64,000 nt of DNA from Lucinisca nassula (GCA_963580285.1 OY757015.1:134982029-135046028), one strand, 5' to 3'. Numbered from the stretch's first letter, positions 1-12,112 are shown. A program made the numbers and translations. The notes: generated by a model not told the origin, from the letters alone.

Positions 1-301
1 ATTTAAAAATGAATGTCCAACGACCTGTCGTGAAGAGCAGTTAAAATGTCCAGCGATCTGTCTACATGTGCAATTTTAATAAATTGAAGATTCATGTGGA
101 CAGGCTACGTTTGTTTTGGGTTAAACAATATTTTATTACTAGCAAACATCATGTACAATTAAATACATTGGAACTGACAAATACGATCTGACAGTAAGTC
201 TGAGGCTTATAAATATCATCTCCTAAAACAAACTGATTTTACATTTGAGTGATATGAACAAACAACCAGACAGACGGACAGGCGGACAGGCAAACAAATT
301 G

Positions 302-462
302 ACTAACAGACAAACGGACGGACATTTAGACAGACAAATAAACATACTGACAGTTGAAATAAACTAATGGGTGGACTGACGGAGGGGCGTCGAGTCAACG
401 TTGGTTCGACATAATGCCGTCGACACCCACTCCATCTCACTTCAATATCACATGACTGTTGG

Positions 463-498
<36 letters not shown>

Positions 499-735
499 TT
501 GACTGACAAACCGACAGTAGACGGACAGACCGACTGACTGAATGACTGACTAACAAACGAACGGACGGACAGTTAGACAGTCAAATAAACATACTGACAG
601 TTGAAAAAACACTAATGAGTGGACTGACAGACGGGCGTCGAGTCAACGTTGGCTCGACGTCATGCCGTCGATAACCACTCCAACTCACCTCAATGTCACG
701 TGACCGTTGAGATGAGAGAGAGGTTTGACTGATCC
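302..735. repeat. Tandem duplication, ~245-bp unit, with (GA)n
   Basis: Two diverged copies of one block follow each other: an ACGGACGGACA stretch, a segment ending in paired CGTCGAGTCAACG and GCCGTCGA motifs, then a GAGAGA run. The period is about 245 bp. The (GA)n tract at 465-496 is long in the first copy and almost absent in the second. The flanks are rich in short GACAGACGGACA-type repeats. No credible coding frame is present. Confidence 0.7.
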
Positions 736-752
736 CTGTATCCAAGAAGCCC

Positions 753-967
753 ATAACCCATTTTGCTTCCTTCTTATATATAGCAGGAGTCCATTTCAAA
801 ATTTAGGAGTGTCAGGTTTTGTTTTCTTCAAAATTTATTTGGTAAATAGCCGAACTTTTTGCAAACAGTGTAGGCCCTGTTCAGACGCCGCGTTCTGTGG
901 CGTCTGATCTGGGCCTGCACTGTTTGCCACTTACCCCTTTTGGGGTTACTGGTACCAAATGGTTTAA
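753..967 (+). mobile_element. piggyBac-like MITE, degraded TTAA ends
   Basis: It aligns along its length with the better-preserved element at 3471-3694: the same sub-terminal AGGAGTCCATTT block and the same internal pair of GCAAACAGTGTAGGCCCTG and its inverse. The right TTAA is intact at 964-967; the left one has become ATAA. It has no coding capacity. Confidence 0.6.
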
Positions 968-2570
968 TGTAGGCCATGGACAGGTTGAACCAATCTGCAA
1001 ATCTACCAGATTTTACTGTTAAATCTTGCCCTGACGCAGGAGTGTTTCGTGCTCATGTTCTACGTTTGTTTTTAATTTAATGTACCAATCCCACTGAGTC
1101 TTGATGGGTCCGAACACTGGGCAAATGACATTTTATTAAGCAACGCCGTATTATCGCCAACGCAACGTTCCGACGTTTCATCAACGTTGCAAAGTCAAAT
1201 TCAGTGCATCGCTTTGAAGTTGGTTTGATGTAGACACGACGTTGTTGACATGCTACATGTCGGTTGATGTGGCGTTTTTTAATGGCAAACTGTAATTTAC
1301 ATTTACCTGCGCTTGCTAATTGTTGGTGCGCTAAGAGAGAGAGAGAGAGAGAGAGAGAGGACCCTGTTGGGTCGTATGTACAATTTATCGTTTTCGTAAT
1401 GCGAAATTTCACATCTGGCGGCATATCGGTGATTTTCCCATTATCTTACATTAGAATTCGCCAAAAGTTTAAAAGAATTCCAGTGTTTTACGCTGTAATT
1501 AACACTTTATCTGTCGCACTACCTTTGAAGCAATACGACAGATGACGGCCAGGGCTTTTCCCGTTCTATTTTTAGAACCGGAAGTACGTCACGAAAAAAG
1601 CTCCTATTGAATAGATAAAGTAACAGGTTCAATATGACCAAAATACTGTTGACCGAGCCATTACGCTGCTGATCCCAGAAGTTTATGGCTTAAACCTTCC
1701 AACCTTGTAGACCGGTTCATATACCTATGCAAACAGTGTAGATCCAGATGAGGCTCAAAATGCACAGTCTCCTCAGGATCAACACGGGTTGCCAGTAAGC
1801 GTATTATACTCAGAGAAATATATCTGAACTCTGAACGAGTAGTTCATCATAAAGGATCTGAAACATTATTTTAAACAATTATCAATTCCTAATAAGAAGG
1901 CGAAATAATGTACTACAGAAAGTCGGGGGTGAAAGGGTTATTTACCTATCCTTTAGGGGCAATTATTGCTTGTCTTGGATAGCGCAATAAACAGTTTGGT
2001 TGGATTATAAAAATCATAAATTTACTTAAACCTTAAGATGCCAATTACAACAATTCTCGTTGTCTTTGTTGTCAGCTGGTTTGCTGCAAAACGAGCAGAC
2101 TGCTACCTGTTGAGCAGTCTGATCGGGATCTACACTGTTTGCATGCGTGCCAAATGTTTTCGAATGTTAGCAAGTATGAAGCATGTGACATAAAATGACA
2201 ATATTTTCAGATGCAGTTTTTCGTGGCATCTTAAGGTTTCACAAAACATATGGGCCTGTGTATGTCAAAACCTACAATAAGATTCGTGCAACCAGCGAAG
2301 ACACAGGTCAACCTGCATTTACTTTCAGTCTGGCCAGTCTTCCCGTGTTGCTCTCTCGCTAATCCGGATGCCTTAAAAGACTCATTCAAACAGCAAAGAC
2401 TGTGATCAGACTGTGCAAATCTCAGGTTTGCTGGTTGCACTGGTCCTTTTGCAGGTTTGTCATGCGCAGGTTCATATATCAATAGTTTTCGAAAAAGGAA
2501 AAAAAAAAGTTCAGACCAGATCTAGATCAATGGTTCTGTATAACAATAACCCATATGATACTGACAATAC
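968..2570. other. Intergenic, repeat fragments only
   Basis: No gene is seen. The stretch holds a (GA)n tract at 1334-1359 and decayed pieces of the element family carrying the GCAAACAGTGTAGATC motif and its inverse, near 1731-1800 and 2080-2150. The open frames here are short and lack splice context or recognisable domains. Confidence 0.6.
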
Positions 2571-2689
2571 GTGAACAGTCCAGACCCAGAGCATATGCCG
2601 CATCTGATATGGGCCTTCACTGGTCCACCAATTATATGCAAACATTATATAATATCATGCGAAAGAAAACCTGTCTATGTACTACATTA

Positions 2690-3140
2690 CTACATTATAT
2701 ATTTATATATACATAAATATCTGCAGATAAAAAAGTCTGATATTTTCAAAAAAAAAAACAGAGATTGTGGGAACTCATTAGAACCGCCTCGGCAAATAAC
2801 GAGTACCCAACATGTATGACTCGGAGCAGAAATAAGGAAAATACAGTGAAATTCCGCAATTCAGACCACCTAAAATTATGACTAAATCTGCTTTAAAAAG
2901 CTTATTTTGAAGGCTGCACTTTTTAAGGCTGCACTTTATCTTTATTCGTGTTTTCTGCACTAATTATCCTCTAGTCAGGGTCCACCTTTGAGACTGTTCA
3001 AAAATATTCTTAAAGACCACTTTTGAACAGCCCAAAAGGTGGTCTTAATATAGGATTTTACTGTACTGTGAACGCCTTTAACCCGAGTTCTATTATATAA
3101 AAGTGAGGTTTAAGAGAGTCAAATTTATAGGTGCGCGAAT
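2690..3140 (+). repeat. Decayed HP-MITE remnants
   Basis: 2760-2815 carries a damaged version of the central palindrome (GGGAACTCATTAGAACCGCC followed by an AACGAGTACCC half), and 2820-2840 has the GAGCAGAAATAAGGAAAAT flank typical of intact copies. 3060-3130 resembles the right end, with TATATAAAAGTGAGGTTTAAG. The element is broken and interrupted. Confidence 0.5.
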
Positions 3141-3470
3141 TTTTTTCCTGTGATTTTTTTTCCCACAACCAAATTATAAAGGTATGTTTTTGGTAATACA
3201 TGCAAAAACGTGTACAGGGAAACTTCGCTAGCTCGAAAATCAATTGCTCGTTTACCATAGCTGATTCGAACACATTCTGCACCCTAGGAATTTCTTTCTA
3301 TAGATTGATCATGAATCATTCTCTCCTTTCCGCTTATTCAAGAAGGGCTTATTCTAATTAACATTTACTTGAAAAACAACAAGACACAAAGGAGGCATCA
3401 TAATTACCAAACAAACTGCGATCATAATATTTTTCTGCTCCGCTAATTAAAGAAAAGATAATTGTCGCCA

Positions 3471-3694
3471 TTAACCCTTTTTGTACCAAATGGAATCTCC
3501 CTTCTTTTATACAGCAGGAGTTCATTTAAATATTTAGGGGCGTCAAGTTGTGTTTTCTTCACGGATTTATTTGAAAACTGGCTGAACATTTTGCAAACAT
3601 TGTGGGCCCTGATCAGACGCCGCGTTCTGATCTTGGCCTGCACTGTTTGCCAATCAATCACCCCTTGAGGGGTTTCCGGTACAAAAAGTGTTAA
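3471..3694 (+). mobile_element. piggyBac-like MITE with TTAA target duplication
   Basis: The 224-bp unit is bounded by TTAA on both sides. The terminal inverted repeats are CCCTTTTTGTACC at the left and GGTACAAAAAGTG at the right. TTAA duplication plus ends beginning CCCT is the signature of piggyBac-superfamily elements. There is no transposase, so it is non-autonomous. An internal inverted pair (CAAACATTGTGGGCCCTG and CAGTGCAGGCC reversed) recurs in other copies in this window. Confidence 0.75.
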
Positions 3695-3699
3695 GGCCT

Positions 3700-4190
3700 G
3701 GTCCCGAATTATAACTCGATATTTTCCGCTGTCTTCCGATAATTTCCGAATCAGAATTTTAGAAGAAAAAAAAAAGAATACCACTACTAACAAAATGCCA
3801 AAAGGACATAGTAATTTTCATTCTATTTAATTGAAACAAAAACTAAATCGTTCATAATTATCACCACTACGTTTTTTTCCCAGCAACTTTTTCCAAACAT
3901 GGTATTTAAATCTCTTTTTTTTAAGATTTGTTAATAAACCCTAGGAGAGAAATAGACATTTTACTATATATTTTAATCATTTCGATAGGCACCTAAAACA
4001 ATCAACAAAAGGTATAGCAAATGTTTGTCCAAAAAATATGAAAATTATATCAGCATATTCAGGAATAAATGAAGTTTCGAAATTTCCCAGCAAAAGTTTT
4101 GTAATTATTTACAAATTTATTTTATGAAATAAAAACTAAAGTGCCGTTATATATTTCTTTACATTTCGCCGTCAATATTATTACAGGTAA
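3700..4190. other. A/T-rich spacer, nothing recognised
   Basis: A/T-rich sequence with poly-A and poly-T runs. I see no gene, repeat family or structure in it. Confidence 0.5.
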
Positions 4191-4194
4191 ATCG

Positions 4195-4440
4195 GATACG
4201 GCGGTCGCCCAAAGTTGGATACGCATCCCTTAACACCAGCTGTGGTGATGCCAAATGTTCTATAAAAGGGGTAATCCTTTGGAAGCAAGGACTACATCAC
4301 GGTAGTGAAAACCGTAGAATGTAGAAGTTTTTTTTTTGGACCAGGCAAGTTAGTTTCGGCCAATTAGGCATTATCATTGACCCTCAAATGTTTTCAAATT
4401 TCCGCAGTGGAATCAACCTGTATAGCGTTCTGTCCATGCA
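4195..4440 (+). repeat. R3 repeat copy
   Basis: It contains the family core TTCTATAAAAGGGGTAATCC with GGAAGCAAGGACTACA, then GTTTCGGCCAATTAGGC and GACCCTCAAATGTTTTCAAA. The same series occurs at 37120-37425, 44622-44860 and 62190-62385. Confidence 0.6.
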
Positions 4441-4776
4441 GATCGGACATGCAAGCAATTTTCAGGATGGTCCGATCAAAATTAATAGTAAGGCTAAAAG
4501 AGGCACTTCAGCAACCAAGAGGACATATCTAACACTTATAGGCCGACGTATCAAGTTTTCAAACGCATCCCAGCTTTTGTCCTCATCCTACTTATAAGTA
4601 GGTTTCTGGAAGATCTCGTCAAAACTGAAAAGACGTTTTCTGCAATGAAGGGGGCATAACTGTATGAGTTAGACCCAAGGTCGACCAAGCCAGTTTTTAA
4701 ACTCAACCAATCTGTTATCCCCAACCTACTGATGTTAGTATCAGAAAAGTACTGATCAACAGTGAAAGCGTCAGTG

Positions 4777-5108
4777 GAGCGTGATAGCTCAGTGGTTAGT
4801 GCACTTGCCTCTGCTGCTAGAGGTCCCGGGTTCGATCCCCGGCAGCGGTGATAAAATTTTGGTGTCCGAACACGCTCCATTGGCATCATTTGCAGGGATG
4901 AATGTCATAAAGTGCACCGTCCTTCCGATCGGGACGTTAACTAGAGGCCCCCTGTGCAGGGAGAACCATCCCCTGTGCAGGTTAAAGAACCCTACCGTAA
5001 TTACATGATTACTGTATATAGGATTTCATCCTGGGAAACTTGAGTGCATGTAGTATACACCGTCTGTGTCCCCTCCTAGGGTTATGGCGAAACCGGAAGA
5101 AAGATAAG
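4777..5108 (+). mobile_element. tRNA-derived SINE
   Basis: A tRNA-like head carries an A box (TAGCTCAGTGGTTAGTG at 4785) and a B box (GGTTCGATCCCC near 4829). It is followed by a non-tRNA body through ATGAATGTCATAAAGTGCAC and CCTGTGCAGGTTAAAGAACC to GGCGAAACCGGAAGAAAG. The body makes this a SINE rather than a tRNA gene. I could not see a clean target-site duplication. Confidence 0.75.
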
Positions 5109-5937
5109 ATGAGGTCAAAAATATGTATTTATAAGCCACCATCAACCATTATCCTGCAGATTAAACTGTTTTTGCCACACCCATTTCACCATCGAATTAC
5201 TTGATTTAATGTTTAAATTCAATTCACAAACTGCATAATAAACAGGCTAGATCCTGCCGCTTCAGAAACCGTCTGATCTGTATTTACACTGTTTGCAAAG
5301 GTAGGGATTGTCTTGCTCAGCAGGACAGGGGTTTCTTGGTCGACCTAGCCAAATTCCAAACCCATCCCTTTTATCCCCAGTCTGCTTACATATACATATA
5401 AGGAAAAACAATTAAAACTGAAGTTCATATGCTGATGAAAAGGTCAAAAAAGTCATTTTCAGCAACGAAGGGGTTATAACTCAATGACTAATAGGCTGAC
5501 CTTGGTAGTTTTCGAACTCACCCACCCTTATATCCAAGCCCGTTTATGTGTAAGGAACATCCAAGTAAAACTCTAGGAATTATGCTGATGACAAAGTGAA
5601 ACCTAGGCATTTCCAACAACCAAGGGGCGATAACTCTATGACTGATAGGCCAACATCGCAAGTTTTAAAACCCTTAAGCTTTTATCCCCAGCCTACTTAC
5701 AAGTTTCGGGGATATCCGATCACAACTGGAGGTTTTATGCTGATGGAAATGACAAAAACAGGTGTTTTTTCCTCAGTCAAAGGGACCTTACTCCATGAGT
5801 AACATGTGAAGCTAGACAGTTTTTCAACACATCTAAGCTTTTATCCCCAGTATACTTGTATGTAAGTTCCAGGAAGATCCAAAACTGGTGTTCATATGCT
5901 GATGACAATGTCGCTAATAGTCATTAAAAGCATCCAA

Positions 5938-6193
5938 AGGGGCTACATCTATTTTGTTTGTTTGTTTGGGATTTTTACCCGACTTTGAGATGAAATGACA
6001 TCTCAAGCCCTGTCGCCCAATGAAACCAATAGGGTTTATAAGCATGGACGGTCCGACTCGTGCGCACCGCTTTGCCTGGGCAGGCTTAGATCCTCTAAGC
6101 GGTTTACCAGTACTCGTGCGCGGGTCGGATCCAGCTCTGCGTGGAAGCATCATGCAACCCATATATTTCTTCAAGCCCCGATGGGCGGGGGCC
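5938..6193 (-). mobile_element. GT-SINE copy, 3' truncated
   Basis: It carries the family landmarks AATGAAACCAATAGGGTTTATA, GCAGGCTTAGATCCTCTAAG and CAAGCCCCGATGGGCGGGGG (sense is minus). The GACGTTAAAC tail is missing. It lies inside the tandem-core element. Confidence 0.7.
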
Positions 6194-6353
6194 GTGAACT
6201 ACATCTATAACTAAAAGGCAGACCTCGCCAGTTTTTAAACACGTCCAAGTATTTATCCCCAGTGTACCAAAGGGGATCTCAGAAAATGAAGTGGCTGCAG
6301 TGATGACAACGACAAAAATAGGCGTTTGTTGTTGTTGTTGTTGTTGTTTTTTT

Positions 6354-8221
6354 TAGCTCACCGTCACGTAGTGACGAGGTGAGCTTTTGGGATCACTTTT
6401 TGTCCGTCGTGCGTCGTGCGTCCGTGCGTGCGTCCGTCCGTGCGTCCGTGCGTAAACAATTTCTTTAATCGACATCTCCTCCTAAACCACTGATCGGATT
6501 TTGACCAAACTTCACAGGAATGATCCTTAGGTGGTCCCCTTTCAAAGTTGTTCAAATGGTTCCGGTCCATTGCACATCTAGGTCACAGGAGCCAAAAATA
6601 GATTTTTTTCACCAAAAACTTAAAAAATCTTCTTCTCTGAAACCACAAGGCCCAGGTCTTTGATATTTGGTATGAAGCTTCATCTAGTGGACCCCTACCA
6701 AGATTGTTCAAATTATAGTGCTGGGGCCAAAAATGCCCCCGCCCCGGGGCCCTTTGGTTTTACATAGGCTTATATAGGGAAAATCTTTAAAAATCTTCTT
6801 CTCTGAAACCACAATGCCCAGGACTTTGATATTTGGTATGAAGCTTCATCTAGTGGACCCCTACCAAGATTGTTCAAATTATAGTGCTGGGACAAAAAAT
6901 GCCCCCCGCCACAGGGCCCTTTGGTTTTACATAGGCTTATATATGGAATATCTTTAAAAATCTTCTTCTCTGAAACCACAAGGCCCAGGTCTTTGATATT
7001 TGGTATGAAGCTTCATCTAGTGGACCCCTACCAAGATTGTTCAAATTATAGTGCTGAGGCCAAAAATGCCTCCGCCCCGGGGCCCTTTGGTTTTTCATAG
7101 GCTTATATAGGGAAAATCTTTAAAAATCTTCTTCTCTGAAACACAAGGCCCAGGACTTTGATATTTGGTATGAAGCTTCATCTAGTGGACCCCTACCAAG
7201 ATTGTTCAAATTAAAGTGCTGGGACAAAAAATGCCCCCGCCACGGGGCCCTTTGGTTTTACATAGGCTTATATATGGAATATCTTTAAAAATCTTCTTCT
7301 CTGAAACCACAAGGCCCAGGACTTTGATATTTGGTATGAAGCTTCATCTAGTGGACCCCTACCAAGATTGTTCAAATTATAGCCCTTGGGCCAAAAATGC
7401 CCCTGCTCCGGGGCCCTTTGGTTTTACATAGACTTATTTAGGGAAAATCTTTAAAAATCTTCTTCTGGCCTAGGTCTTTTATATTTGGTATGAAGCTTCT
7501 TCTAAAGGACCCCTACGAAGATGATTCAAAATATAGTGCTGGGGCCAAAAGTGGCCCCGCCCCGGGGCCCTTTGGTTTTACATAGGCTTATATAGGGATA
7601 ATCTTTAAAAATCTTCTTCTCTGAAACCACAAGGCCCAGGTCTTTGATATTTGGTATGAAGCTGCATCTAGTGGACCTCTATCAAGATGATTCAAATTAT
7701 AGCCCTGATACCAAAAATGTCCCCGCTCCGGGGCCCTTTGGTTTTCCATAGACTTATATAGGGAAATCTTTAAAAATCTTCTCTGAAACCACAAGGCCAA
7801 GGCCTTTGATATTTAGTATGGAGCTTTATCTAGTGGACCTCTACCAAGATTGTTCAAATTATAGCCCTGGGGCGACAAATGCCCGCACCCCGGGGCCCTT
7901 TGGTTTTAAATAGATTGATGTAGCCCCGGGGCCATTTGGTTTTGCATAGGCTTATGTAGGGAATATCTTCAAAAAAAATCTTCTTCTCTGAAACTGCAAG
8001 GCCCAGGTCTTTGATATTTGATGTGTAGCTTCATCTAGTGGACCTTTGCCAAGATTGTTCTAATTATAGCCTTTGTTGATGTTTGGTATGAAGCTTCACC
8101 TTTAAGACCTCCCTCAACATTATGCACATTAAAGCCCTTGGGCCAATAATGGCCCTCTCTGGGACCCACTTGTTACACTATGGATCAGGTGAGCGATCCA
8201 GGGCCATCATGGCCCTCTTGT
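6354..8221 (+). mobile_element. Tandem-core (PL) element, complete
   Basis: It begins TTAGCTCACCGTCACG with a short palindrome (CACGTAGTGACGAGGTGAGC), then a GTCCGTGCGTGCGTCCG microsatellite, a leader, an array of ~166-bp units, and a tail with CAGGTGAGCGATCC and the hairpin GGGCCATCATGGCCC followed by TCTTGTT. This leader, microsatellite, core array and hairpin tail match the architecture of bivalve pearl-like or non-autonomous Helitron-like elements. The ends are not the canonical TC and CTRR, so the class is inferred. It sits in a GTT/poly-T tract inside an older element of the same type. Confidence 0.65.
6637..8160 (+). repeat. ~166-bp tandem repeat array, about 8 units
   Basis: Units start with CTGAAACCACAAGGCCCAGG at 6637, 6803, 6970, 7136 and 7301, with degenerate starts near 7464, 7621, 7783 and 7988. 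Each holds GATATTTGGTATGAAGCTTC, CTAGTGGACCCCTACCAAGA and CGGGGCCCTTTGGTTTTACA. The reading frames in both directions are repeat artefacts. Confidence 0.9.
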
Positions 8222-8348
8222 TTTGTTTTTTTTTTTTGTTGTTGTTTTTTTTTTCTAACAATTTATGGGCATAACTCATAGCTCGCCAGTTTTTTTTAAC
8301 TCATCCGAGCTTTTATCCCCAGCCTACCTATGTATCTGTTTCAGGAAA

Positions 8349-8453
8349 CTAGCTAGTCTGGCCCAGAAAGCATGTACATCACATACTTTCCAGTTCTGTG
8401 GTGTATACGAGCGTGCTTCCAAAGGATAACCTTTTTATAGAACATATGTGCCA
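8349..8453 (-). repeat. R3 fragment
   Basis: Reverse complement of the R3 core (ATAGAACATATG end, GCTTCCAAAGGATAACC, CCAGTTCTGTGGTGTAT, AACTAGCTAGTCTGGCC). It interrupts a tandem-core unit, so it inserted later. Confidence 0.65.
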
Positions 8454-8952
8454 GTTTTCGAACTCATCCGAGCTTTTATTCCCAGCTTATTTACATGTAT
8501 GTGTAAGCTTCAGAAAGATTCGATCAAAACTGAAGAGGCTATGATGGTGACAAGGACACAATTGGGCATTTTCATCAACCAAAGGGAAATAACTCTATGA
8601 TAAATGTGCCAACCTTGCCAGTTTTCGAACTCATCCGAGCTTTTATTCCCAACCTACTTCCATAAAAGTTTCTGAAAGTTCCGATCAAAACTAAAGGCGC
8701 TACGGTGATGACTAACATTTTTCCATTTTCTAGGGGACCTTGTGGTTGCCTTAGCAACCAAAGTTTTTCATTCGACTTTGATAAATGGCAGACGTCATCA
8801 ATACCCCACCAGACGTATGCTACAGGTGACAGCCTGGAGGCTGCAGAGATATAACTGATCAAAGTGTGGACAGACGACGGAAAGACGACGGACGATATAT
8901 TGATTACCATCCTATAAGCTCCCCTGGAGCCTTCGGCCAAGGTGAGCTAAAA

Positions 8953-9883
8953 ACGAAAATACTCAACACCTCTAAGGTTTCTGGGTGACACTACAGAGGA
9001 AGATATGATACTAGAAGAAATGAACGCATTATTGCCAATTGTCTTTAAACCCATGGACTACACACCTGATTAAGTTTACACAGAATGGTGTGTGAAGGCT
9101 TGTTTCCTTTTTAAAATATAGTCTTGCTGCTGTTTATGGATGTGTGTAGATTTAAGCCTGTCAAAACATATCGGAACTGAGCATTGATATGAAAATGCCG
9201 CCCTATGAAAGCAATAGAGTTTATAAGCATATATGGGCGATCAGACTTAATTCTAAGCGGCATACAAGTACTCATGTGCGGATGGTTTCAGCTGTGCGTG
9301 AAAGTATCATGCCAGTCCTATCTATTTCTTCAAGCCCTGATGAGCAGGGGCAACAAATGACTTAGTAATATTAGAAATATTTATCACCAGAGCCAAGTTG
9401 TTCAAAGCGAACTGTTTGTCGTTCGGGGCTCTCCTAACCACACTTTTCCTGGGAAGGCTTAACCGGTACAATACACATTCTGTCGCCAGAAACTGTCCTG
9501 CTTAAATCAGCGAACAACAAAAAAAGACACCAGAAGAGAATGACTGATGAAGGAACAAATATAGAAATACTGCACTGCCAAGACATGATACAAACATATC
9601 CATGCAATCATCGGTCATCTGACAAAAAGAAAAACAATACTTATATAAATAGAAAAATAAGGTTCACAATAGAACACATTATTTTCCTTATTTTTATGTC
9701 CAAAATATTAAACACGGTTGCTCGTTAGAGCTGTTTCACTGTGTCGGTTTGCAGCGAGAGGGGTTCGTTTTACAGCCCTTTCATAATAATTACACTTATT
9801 TCGAGTCGATCGTTAAATTGGTGTTTGCAACCAAATAAAGACAAATGTCACAAATTTCCATCGGAAAAAGTCATTTGTACATG
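8953..9883. other. Intergenic with a decayed GT-SINE at 9181-9352
   Basis: 9181-9352 is a diverged minus-sense GT-SINE (GAAAGCAATAGAGTTTATAA, TTCTAAGCGGCATACAAGTA, CAAGCCCTGATGAGC). The remainder has no recognisable gene or structure. Confidence 0.5.
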
Positions 9884-10086
9884 TATTACGAAAACATGCC
9901 TATACAAATGTATTGAAAATTATAACTTCAGATAAAATTTTTTATATTTTTATTTCTACTCAAAACACCGATTGTGGGTACATTTGTGGATATGGAAAAT
10001 GATGTATACCCCTGTAAAACCCCAGCTTTACTAACTGGATATGGTGTTTACGGGAGTCAAATCTATAGAGGTGTGGTTTCGTGATT
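9884..10086 (+). mobile_element. HP-MITE copy lacking the central palindrome
   Basis: The left end is ATTACGAAAACATGCCTATA and the right end is CTATAGAGGTGTGGTTTCGT. In between are TATTTTTATTTCTACTC and CCCCTGTAAAACCCCAGC, as in intact copies. The central hairpin is reduced to GATTGTGGGTACATTTG. Confidence 0.65.
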
Positions 10087-10116
10087 ATCATGGCCCAAAC
10101 GGCAGAAAAAAAAAAC

Positions 10117-10396
10117 CTTACGATAACACACCTGTGCGACAAAGTGCATTTTTTTCACTTCTTCTTTTCTCATGAAATTCTGTGATATTTTCCTTATTTC
10201 TACTGCAAACACAGTTTGTGGGGGCTCGATAGAACCCCCTTGTCGAGGCGGTGACGAGGCGGTTCTAACGAGTACCCATAACCTATGTCTAGGAGCAGAA
10301 ACAAGAAAAATAATGTATACCCCCGTAAACCCCATTTTTCTCTATATAAAGTGGGATTTAATGGGGTGTTCATTTCATGGACTTCTTCACGTGATG
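10117..10396 (+). mobile_element. HP-MITE, variant subfamily
   Basis: The left end is TTACGATAACACACCTGTGC and the right end is GGACTTCTTCACGTGATG. The central palindrome is partly duplicated (CTTGTCGAGGCGGTGACGAG, GGCGGTTCTAACGAGTACCC). The variant ends also occur at 61570-61845, which marks a distinct subfamily. Confidence 0.65.
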
Positions 10397-10559
10397 TAAT
10401 GCAAGCTACTGTATGCTTCATTCAGATCGAAGTTGTTAGCTACTCCAACAGTTTATATTGTACTTCATGTTCTAAGTTGTCTAGCAAAATAATTCTGCGC
10501 TTAAGAAAAAAAAACGTTTTTCTACGAAAGCCTAAAAGGACCACTTTTAAACAGAAAAA

Positions 10560-10770
10560 AAAAACTTTTCTCGTTATTACGAGATAACTATGTCGTCATT
10601 ACGATATAATTATGTCGTTATTACGAGATAATTATGTTGTAATTACGAGAAAACTAAATCGTTATAACGAGAAAATGTTTCTCGTTATAACGAGATAACT
10701 ATGTCGTTATTACGAGAAAACTAAATCGTATTAACGAGATACTATCTCGTATTTATATAACGAGATAAAT
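10560..10770. repeat. Dyad motif array, outer left arm
   Basis: Repeats of ~17-18 bp based on CTCGTTATTACGAGATAA, itself nearly palindromic (CTCGT...ACGAG). The array is imperfect, with spacing and orientation variants. Confidence 0.85.
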
Positions 10771-10997
10771 AAGTAATCTTTAGCAACAAAGTTTTCAGCT
10801 ACTGGATACCCGACCTAGCACACTCACTCACACCAGCTCTAGAGGGAACTCAGAGAACAGTGCTTTTGGCACCGACGAGAAGATCCGAACTAACAACACC
10901 ACTTCAACAAGAGCACCTTCATTAAACACACATGGATCCAGGCATATGGACACGCGTGCACAGAGGCATATTGACAGACACACAAGCATGTATCCTC

Positions 10998-11310
10998 GGC
11001 CCCCGCCCATCGGGGCTTGAAGAAAAAGATTGGCTGCATGATGCTTCCACGCAGAGCTGAAACCGACTTGCACTCGAGTACTGTTAAACCGCTTAGAGGA
11101 TCTAGGCCTGCCCAGGCAAAGCGGTGCGAGTCGGCCCGTCCATGCTTATAAACCCTATTGGTTTCATTGGGCGGCAGGGCTTGAGATGTCATTTCATCTC
11201 AATGTCGTGTAAAAGTCCCACAAAATTGGAAGCAACGTCTCCAAAATGACCTTTGCAGTGTTGACGGGGACGCTAAACCTCAAATCAACCAACCAACAAA
11301 CCAACCAACC
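10998..11310 (+). mobile_element. GT-SINE in the left arm only
   Basis: A full-length copy running from CCCCCGCCCATCGGGGCTTG to GACGGGGACGCTAAACCTC, followed by a (CAAC)n-like tail. The corresponding place in the right arm (about 14215-14230) has no copy, so this insertion post-dates the inverted duplication. Confidence 0.75.
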
Positions 11311-11491
11311 AACGCATGTACCCTCCCCCCCCCCCCCCCTCACCTCCCCCACGCACTTATAAGTAATGATTGTGACAGGTGGCAGGTATTGTTTATCTCA
11401 TATTTTATGGCCCTCTCAACAACAATTCAGTCGTTCTGAGATGGGACCTCTGTTTGAAACGAAGGAGCAAGGCATTCTTCTGCGACACCTA

Positions 11492-11792
11492 TGTTTGTTT
11501 GCTTGATTTGAGGTATAACGTCCCTGTCAATACTATTTAGGTCATTTTGGAGACATTGCTTACAATTTTGTGGGACTTTTACTAAACATTGATATGAAAT
11601 AACATTTCAAGCACTGTCGCCCAATGAAACCAATAAGGTTTATATTCATGGACGGTCCGACTCGCGCCACTATTTCTGGGCAGGCTTAGAACCTCTAAGC
11701 GGTTTACCAGTACTCATGTGCGGTTGGTTTCAGTTCGGCGTGGAAGCATCAGGCAGCCCAATCTATTTCTTCAAGCCCCGATGGGCGGGGCC
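11492..11792 (-). mobile_element. GT-SINE, left-arm member of a mirrored pair
   Basis: On the plus strand it reads from TTTGCTTGATTTGAGGTATA to CAAGCCCCGATGGGCGGGG. It is mirrored by the copy at 13738-14037, so the SINE was present before the inverted duplication formed. Confidence 0.8.
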
Positions 11793-11884
11793 GACACCTT
11801 ATGTATGCGGCGAGAATGAGTAATTACTTGAGAAGTCAGTTGATGTTTCTTCTTCGTCTTCTTCTGCTTCTTCTTCTGTGGTGA

Positions 11885-12112
11885 TAATGAGATAATTATC
11901 TCGTAATATTGAGTTAATTTTCTCGTTATTACGAGTTAATTATCTCGTAATAACGAGTTATTTATCTCGTAATAGCGAGATAACTAAGTCGTAATAACGA
12001 GATAACTAACTCGTAATAACGAGATAACTAACTCGTAATCACGAGAAAACTAAGTCGTAATAGCGAGATAACTAACTCGTAATAACGAGATAATTAACTC
12101 GTTATAACGAGA
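11885..12112. repeat. Dyad motif array, inner left arm
   Basis: About a dozen tandem units of the type TAACTCGTAATAACGAGA. It pairs with the array at 13384-13625 in the other arm. Confidence 0.9.

Larger units (their letters stand above)
4455..8952 (-). mobile_element. Tandem-core (PL) element interrupted by nested insertions
   Basis: On the minus strand the element starts at about 8952 with TTTTAGCTCACCTTGGCC, the same start as the plus-strand element at 20531. Its body is diverged ~165-bp units, each with AGCTTTTATCCCCAGC, a GATCAAAACTGAAG box and an AATAACTCTATGA box (for example near 4560, 5530, 5680, 5850, 8300, 8460 and 8640). The units are separated by a tRNA-headed SINE (4777-5108), a GT-SINE (5938-6193), a second complete tandem-core element (6354-8221) and an R3 fragment (8349-8453). 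The far end was not located. No protein is encoded. Confidence 0.6.

Noticed and set aside
4785..4845. tRNA gene candidate (A and B boxes)
   Set aside because: It is followed by SINE body sequence, and the arms do not form a complete cloverleaf by eye.
10560..12112. CRISPR-like array of short repeats
   Set aside because: The units abut with no unique spacers and lie in a eukaryotic inverted repeat.
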